A DNA stretch of 64,000 bases. It comes from Paenibacillus humicus NBRC 102415. GTDB lineage: Bacteria > Bacillota > Bacilli > Paenibacillales > Paenibacillaceae. A program made the translations under genes and the position numbers. Of this stretch, positions 60,412 through 64,000 are shown one piece after another. Under the pieces are notes generated by a model. It searched no databases, was not told the origin of the DNA, and worked only from the letters and a program-made list of their open reading frames with translations. The stretch's first letter is position 1, and every line of letters begins with the position of its first letter. The stretch is taken from assembly GCF_004000905.1 (NCBI RefSeq), contig NZ_BIMD01000010.1, positions 1 to 64,000 of the forward strand, given 5' to 3'.

Positions 60412-61014
60412 GTGAGAGCTAGCGTGACGAAGTCCAAGAGACAGCCGGAATCCCATGATTACCGCAACAGGCTTCGATTTCACAACGTCAAGGAGCAGCA
60501 TCTGACCTTGGGCGAGGTCGCCGAGCGGATGATGACTTTCATAAGCGAGGATCCGCGGGCGGCGTATCATTTTGCCATCGGGACGGATTCCCAGGTTCAT
60601 CCAAGCCATACCAAGTTCATTACGGGCCTCGTTCTGAGACGGGTGGGCAAAGGGGCTTGGGCATGCTACCGGCCTTTCGTGCTGAACAGGGAGCTGGCGT
60701 CGATCCGCGAGAAGCTGGCCTTCGAGACTTCCCTTTCCCAGGAAATGGCCGCATATTTGGAGGAGCATCGAATCGTGCCGGCGATGGAAGAGCTGATTCT
60801 GCCGTACGTCTACCAGGGAGGCGAGCTTCGGACGTTCATCGATATCGATGCCGGCACGGAGCCCTGCCTGAATCCGACCCATCTGTATGTCCAGGAGATG
60901 ATCGCCCGCGTGGAGACGATCGGCAGCTATGTGCCCCGCGTCAAGCCGGAGGCTTACTGCGCCTCGAGCTATGCGAACCGCTACACCAAACGGCCGGCAA
61001 GGATTGTGATGTAA
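60412..61014 (+). CDS. YkuK family protein (RNase H-like, DUF458)
   Basis: 200 residues highly similar by eye to B. subtilis YkuK: RFHNVKEQHLTLGEVAERM, YHFAIGTDSQVHPSHTKFIT, KGAWACYRPFV and KPEAYCASSYANRYTK. The DSQ (D in IGTDSQVH) and D-I-D (FIDIDAG) acids are placed as in RNase H-like folds. Activity is unproven. Start is GTG 60412 (GAGGGCGGG before it) or GTG 60424 (GGGGTGAG before it). Monocistronic. Confidence 0.88.
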   Translation: MRASVTKSKRQPESHDYRNRLRFHNVKEQHLTLGEVAERMMTFISEDPRAAYHFAIGTDSQVHPSHTKFITGLVLRRVGKGAWACYRPFVLNRELASIREKLAFETSLSQEMAAYLEEHRIVPAMEELILPYVYQGGELRTFIDIDAGTEPCLNPTHLYVQEMIARVETIGSYVPRVKPEAYCASSYANRYTKRPARIVM

Positions 61015-61048
61015 CCTTCAATAAAAAGAGAAATAGGCAAAAAAGCTC

Positions 61049-61096
61049 AAAAAGGTTCGGAAGCCGCCCTAGGGATGGCTGCGCAAACCTTTTTTT
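61049..61096. terminator. Terminator between ykuK-like and dps genes
   Basis: AAAAAGGTT...AACCTTTTTTT with an inner AGCC/GGCT helix; A- and T-runs on both sides. Confidence 0.75.
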
Positions 61097-61172
61097 GCAA
61101 TCTCAACTTTTTTTTCCGATCTCAACTTCGTTTTGCAGCGAAATCCTTCGAGAGGAAGGCAATAAGCCGAGG

Positions 61173-61634
61173 TTACTCGGCTGCGAAGGCATCCAGCATC
61201 CAGACATGTTTCTCCAGCGACGTGTGGATGGCCAGCAGCATATCGGCTGTCGTTTCGTCCTGACGGCTCTGAGCGGCGGCCATTCCTTCCTTGAGCTCGC
61301 CGATCATGCTTCTGAAGTCGGCGGCGACCGACCGGACCATGGCGATGGCGGACTCGCTGCCCGCCGCTTCCTCGACGGTGGCCGTCTCGAGATATTCCTT
61401 CATGCTCGCAAGCGGCTTGCCTCCGACCGCCAGCAGCCGTTCGGCGAGCTCGTCGACATGTAAGGCGGCCTCTTCGTAGAGAGCCTGGAACTTTTCGTGC
61501 AGGGTGAAAAATTGGGGGCCTTTCACATACCAGTGGAATTGGTGGAGCTTCACGTACAAAATGCTCCAATTGGCCAGGTGGAGATTCAACACTTGAGACA
61601 CCGATGGAATGGCAGCAGCGGATGGGGTTGTCAA
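61173..61634 (-). CDS. dps: Dps/MrgA-type DNA-protecting ferritin-like protein
   Basis: 153 residues. Dps dodecamers oxidise Fe(II) with H2O2 and store iron, protecting DNA. The ferroxidase site residues are in [21 protein letters not shown] and the following [18 protein letters not shown] start at 61634 with AAGGAGCTGATTTC upstream. The promoter overlaps a PerR-like box, as for mrgA in B. subtilis. It lacks the Lys-rich N-terminal tail of E. coli Dps. Confidence 0.93.
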   Translation of the reverse strand: MTTPSAAAIPSVSQVLNLHLANWSILYVKLHQFHWYVKGPQFFTLHEKFQALYEEAALHVDELAERLLAVGGKPLASMKEYLETATVEEAAGSESAIAMVRSVAADFRSMIGELKEGMAAAQSRQDETTADMLLAIHTSLEKHVWMLDAFAAE

Positions 61635-61651
61635 AGAAATCAGCTCCTTAT

Positions 61652-61705
61652 TTATAATTATTATTAACTAGTATTAAATATAATATAGTTGAATCCGTCT
61701 GTCAA
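61652..61705 (-). promoter_or_regulatory. dps promoter with PerR box
   Basis: Minus strand TTGACA (61700-61705), 17-bp spacer, TATATT (61677-61682). A PerR-type box, TTATAATTATTATTA (61652-61666), matches TTATAATNATTATAA at all but one position and covers the start-site region. Confidence 0.82.
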
Positions 61706-61722
61706 CGAAGGCGGCGAAAACC

Positions 61723-61752
61723 AAAAAAGGCCCCTTGTCAGGGACCTTTTTT
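61723..61752. terminator. Terminator of the MFS exporter gene
   Basis: AAAAAAGGCCCC...GGGACCTTTTTT with one mismatch; symmetrical A/T runs. Confidence 0.8.
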
Positions 61753-61803
61753 CGAGTTCTTGTTTTTTTCTTTGCTGTGCTTTGACCTGCATGTGCCCGC
61801 CGC

Positions 61804-63333
61804 TTATTCCGTGCGGAGCTCTTGCTTGGGTTCAGGCTTGCGGCTCATCGTCATGCGCGTGCCCGGCATGAGCAGGACCATGATGACGGCTGCGACAGCC
61901 GGGATAAGAGCCCACAGGAAGGTGTGGGAGATGGAAGTCGCGAGCGCGGCTTCGATTTTGCTCAGCACTTCGGCAGGGATCGCCTTGCGGCCTTCAGGCG
62001 TAAGGAACTGCTGGTTGCCCCCGCCTGCCCCGCCGATCGGCGCCTTGCCTCCGAACGCGGTTTCCAGCCGCGAGGTGAAGATGTTGCGCTGAATGATGCC
62101 GAAGATCGTAATGCCGAGCGTCATGCCGAGGGAGCGCATGAACGTCGTCGTGGCGGTCGCCGCTCCGCGCTGGCGCATGTCGAAGCCGTCGATGGCGGCC
62201 ATGTTCAGCACGGAGAAGGAGTAGCCGACGCCGAAGCCGAGCAGGATCATCTCCAGCGTCACGACGAAGCGGGCCGTATCCGGGCTGATGAAGCCGAGAG
62301 AAACGACACCCGCCAGGAAGAAGACGGCCGATATCATCATGATGGAGCGGAAGCTCAGCTTGGTCGTCAGGAAGCCGCCTACCTGGCTGCCGACGACGGA
62401 GCCGATCATCATCGGCATGAGCAGCAGGCCGGAGTTGGTCGCCGAGCCGCCGTACACGCCCTGGATGAAGATCGGAATATAGATCGTGGCGATGATGAAA
62501 GTCGAGCCGTAGAACAAGGAGGTCAGCACGCTGCTCGCGAACAGCCGCTTGCGGAACATTTTGAACGAGATGATCGGCTCGGCGACTTTCGTTTCCGTAT
62601 ACAGGAACACCGCCAGCAGCACGACGAACCCGCCGAACAGGCCGAGAATCATGCCGGAATCCCAAGCGTACTTCTGGCCGCCCAGCTCCAGGGCGAACAT
62701 GAGGCAGACGATGGCTCCGACGAGAGTGAACGCGCCGACCCAGTCGATGCGCTGCTTGGAATGGGAGAGGGATTCCTTGTAATAGGTCCCGATGAAGAAC
62801 AGGGCGAGAATGCCGAGCGGGATATTGATGTAGAACACCCACTCCCAGCCGATATGGTCGGTAATGACCGCGCCGAGCAGCGGCCCGAAGATGCTGGAGA
62901 TGCCGAATACGGCTCCGAACAGGCCGGACATCTTGCCGCGCTTCTCCGGAGGGAAAATATCGAATACGATCGTGAACGCGATCGGCATGAGAGCTCCGCC
63001 GCCGATGCCCTGGATGGCCCGGTACACGCTCAGCTGGGTAATGCTGCCGGCCGTGCCGCACAACGCGGAGCCGATCAGGAACACGATGATGCCGAAAATG
63101 AAAAACCGCTTGCGGCCGTACATGTCCGACAGCTTGCCGAAAATCGGCGTGCCTGCCATGAGGGCGATCATATAAGCGGATGTCACCCATACGAGCTGGT
63201 CGTACCCGCCGAGATCATCGACGATCCGCCCCATGGCGGTAGCGACGATCGTGTTGTCCATGGCTGACATCAGAATGGCCAGCATAAGGCCGGCTACGAC
63301 GAATCGGGTCTGGCGAGCGCCTTTCTCCGACAT
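61804..63333 (-). CDS. DHA2-family multidrug exporter (EmrB/QacA type)
   Basis: 509 residues, 14 predicted transmembrane helices. Proton antiporter landmarks: motif D1 (AILMSAMDNTIVATAMGRI), motif A (GKLSDMYGRKRFF), motif C-like (GPLLGAVITDHIGWEWVFYI). ATG 63333 follows GAAGGAGTGAATTCC; a longer frame lacks a ribosome binding site. Monocistronic; no repressor gene is adjacent within the window. The promoter contains a palindromic operator. Substrates unknown. Confidence 0.92.
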   Translation of the reverse strand: MSEKGARQTRFVVAGLMLAILMSAMDNTIVATAMGRIVDDLGGYDQLVWVTSAYMIALMAGTPIFGKLSDMYGRKRFFIFGIIVFLIGSALCGTAGSITQLSVYRAIQGIGGGALMPIAFTIVFDIFPPEKRGKMSGLFGAVFGISSIFGPLLGAVITDHIGWEWVFYINIPLGILALFFIGTYYKESLSHSKQRIDWVGAFTLVGAIVCLMFALELGGQKYAWDSGMILGLFGGFVVLLAVFLYTETKVAEPIISFKMFRKRLFASSVLTSLFYGSTFIIATIYIPIFIQGVYGGSATNSGLLLMPMMIGSVVGSQVGGFLTTKLSFRSIMMISAVFFLAGVVSLGFISPDTARFVVTLEMILLGFGVGYSFSVLNMAAIDGFDMRQRGAATATTTFMRSLGMTLGITIFGIIQRNIFTSRLETAFGGKAPIGGAGGGNQQFLTPEGRKAIPAEVLSKIEAALATSISHTFLWALIPAVAAVIMVLLMPGTRMTMSRKPEPKQELRTE

Positions 63334-63376
63334 GGAATTCACTCCTTCTTTCTCCTGCAAATTAAGATCCATTCTT

Positions 63377-63404
63377 ATTATATTCAAATTTGAGTATAAG
63401 ACAA
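63377..63404 (-). promoter_or_regulatory. Promoter with palindromic operator for the exporter
   Basis: -35 TTGTCT (63399-63404), 16-bp spacer, -10 TATAAT (63377-63382). TATATTCAAATTTGAGTATA (63379-63398) is a 20-bp palindrome with one mismatched pair that occupies the spacer and -10, as expected for a MarR/TetR-type repressor site. The 63405-63890 interval has no gene I can support. Confidence 0.72.
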
Positions 63405-63890
63405 CGAATTTGTTTTAGGGCTGAATCATTCCAAAGAAAGCCGAACAGGATGGATTCTTTCGAGCTGCGGTCGAAGGTGCAAAAGAAACAAGGAACAGAT
63501 CGATTCCTTCCGGATGACGGACATCGGGTTCCAAGGGAAGCTCGCTGTGGCTGGAATGGTTATTCCCGCCGTCGTATGGATACAGTATACAAATGCCTGT
63601 CCTTCAAGGAAGCGGGCCTGCTTCCCATGCCGCCGGAACGTCTCCGCCATGCCGATTATCCGCCTTTGTCTGCCGATGCTTAAATTTTCGGTTGTGATCA
63701 TGCGGAACGCCCCGATGCATATACCTGAATGGTGCCCCTTGGCGGCCCTCTCATACGTCCGCTGGCGCCTTTCGACAAGAATTGGTAAACTGGAAGCAAC
63801 GGAATTGGAACTGAACGACTCATTTACATATCGCATTTTGTCGGCCGGATCCGGCCATGTTTCTATCATGACGAAGGAGTTGGACCCCAC

Positions 63891-64000
63891 TTGACTCATA
63901 TCCGCAAAGCGATCATCCCTGCAGGAGGCCTCGGTACCCGTTTCCTGCCCGCAACAAAAGCCCAGCCCAAGGAAATGATGCCGCTCATCGACAAGCCGGC
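63891..64000 (+). CDS. galU: UTP-glucose-1-phosphate uridylyltransferase (partial)
   Basis: Begins at TTG 63891, eleven bases after GAAGGAGT, and runs off the window. The available 36 residues contain [20 protein letters not shown] and [12 protein letters not shown], the diagnostic nucleotide-binding motif of GalU/GtaB. It makes UDP-glucose for cell-wall and polysaccharide synthesis. Only the N-terminus is visible, but the match is strong. Confidence 0.93.
   Translation, partial: MTHIRKAIIPAGGLGTRFLPATKAQPKEMMPLIDKP

Noticed and set aside
61822-63267. 481-codon + strand frame opposite the MFS exporter
   Set aside because: Extremely Asp/His/Arg/Gln-rich shadow of hydrophobic codons; no start signal.
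63514-63894. 126-codon frame before galU
   Set aside because: No ribosome binding site, no recognisable domain, mixed composition; antisense frame at 63426-63899 equally unsupported.

Overview
The window looks like chromosomal DNA of a Paenibacillus-type Firmicute. Reasons: GC-rich genes with strong AGGAGG-type ribosome binding sites and frequent GTG/TTG starts, YesM/YesN two-component regulators beside an LplB/YtcP/LplA-type sugar importer, an S-layer-anchored multidomain xylanase, FeuBC/YfiZ-YfhA-type siderophore permeases, and Bacillus-like dgk/dck, ykuK, fumC, dps and eda. No rRNA, tRNA, CRISPR array, transposase or phage genes were seen. The species assignment is inference.

Layout. 1-1.5 kb: simple tandem repeats, two copies of a 180-bp quasi-palindromic element and a 3' remnant of a PPDK regulatory protein gene. 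1.5-6.2 kb: two small membrane proteins, ilvA behind a structured leader, and a Fur-controlled beta-propeller/flavodoxin pair. 6.2-14.1 kb: a 1635-residue GH10 xylanase with a cre site, an ANT(4')-like nucleotidyltransferase with a GNAT acetyltransferase, and paired deoxynucleoside kinases. 14.1-19.1 kb: a VOC protein, an RsgA-type GTPase behind a leader peptide and two intrinsic terminators, a serine hydrolase, and the third 180-bp element. 19.3-26.3 kb: GH3 and GH31 glycosidases with an AraC regulator.

26.5-31.4 kb: a siderophore importer without its own ATPase, downstream of a Btr-like AraC/binding-protein fusion whose upstream region carries a 15 x 10-bp array. 31.6-40.2 kb: an oligosaccharide importer, its YesM/YesN pair and another AraC regulator. 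40.4-46 kb: a SRAP protein that appears to lack catalytic residues, and a cobalamin-binding-domain protein divergent from a CheB-CheR-PAS-histidine kinase hybrid. 46-50.2 kb: small proteins, methionine aminopeptidase, a DnaA-box-like cluster, KDPG aldolase and fumarase. 50.4-54.6 kb: a divergent Fur-controlled siderophore uptake locus carrying the only FhuC/YusV-type ATPase seen here. 54.7-57.4 kb: a channel-like protein and an ApbE/ferric-reductase operon. 57.6-61 kb: ABC-F ATPase, FAH-family protein and YkuK. 61.1-64 kb: PerR-type dps, a DHA2 drug exporter with an operator, and the start of galU, cut by the window edge.

How it fits together: a hemicellulose-utilising soil or plant-associated bacterium. 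Extracellular xylanase generates oligomers, the LplB/YtcP/SBP system imports them under YesM/YesN, and cytoplasmic GH3/GH31 enzymes finish the breakdown, with probable CcpA sites at several points. Iron acquisition (two siderophore systems sharing one ATPase, plus flavodoxin substitution) is placed under Fur boxes. All functions were assigned by reading motifs and recalled family sequences; no database search was run.
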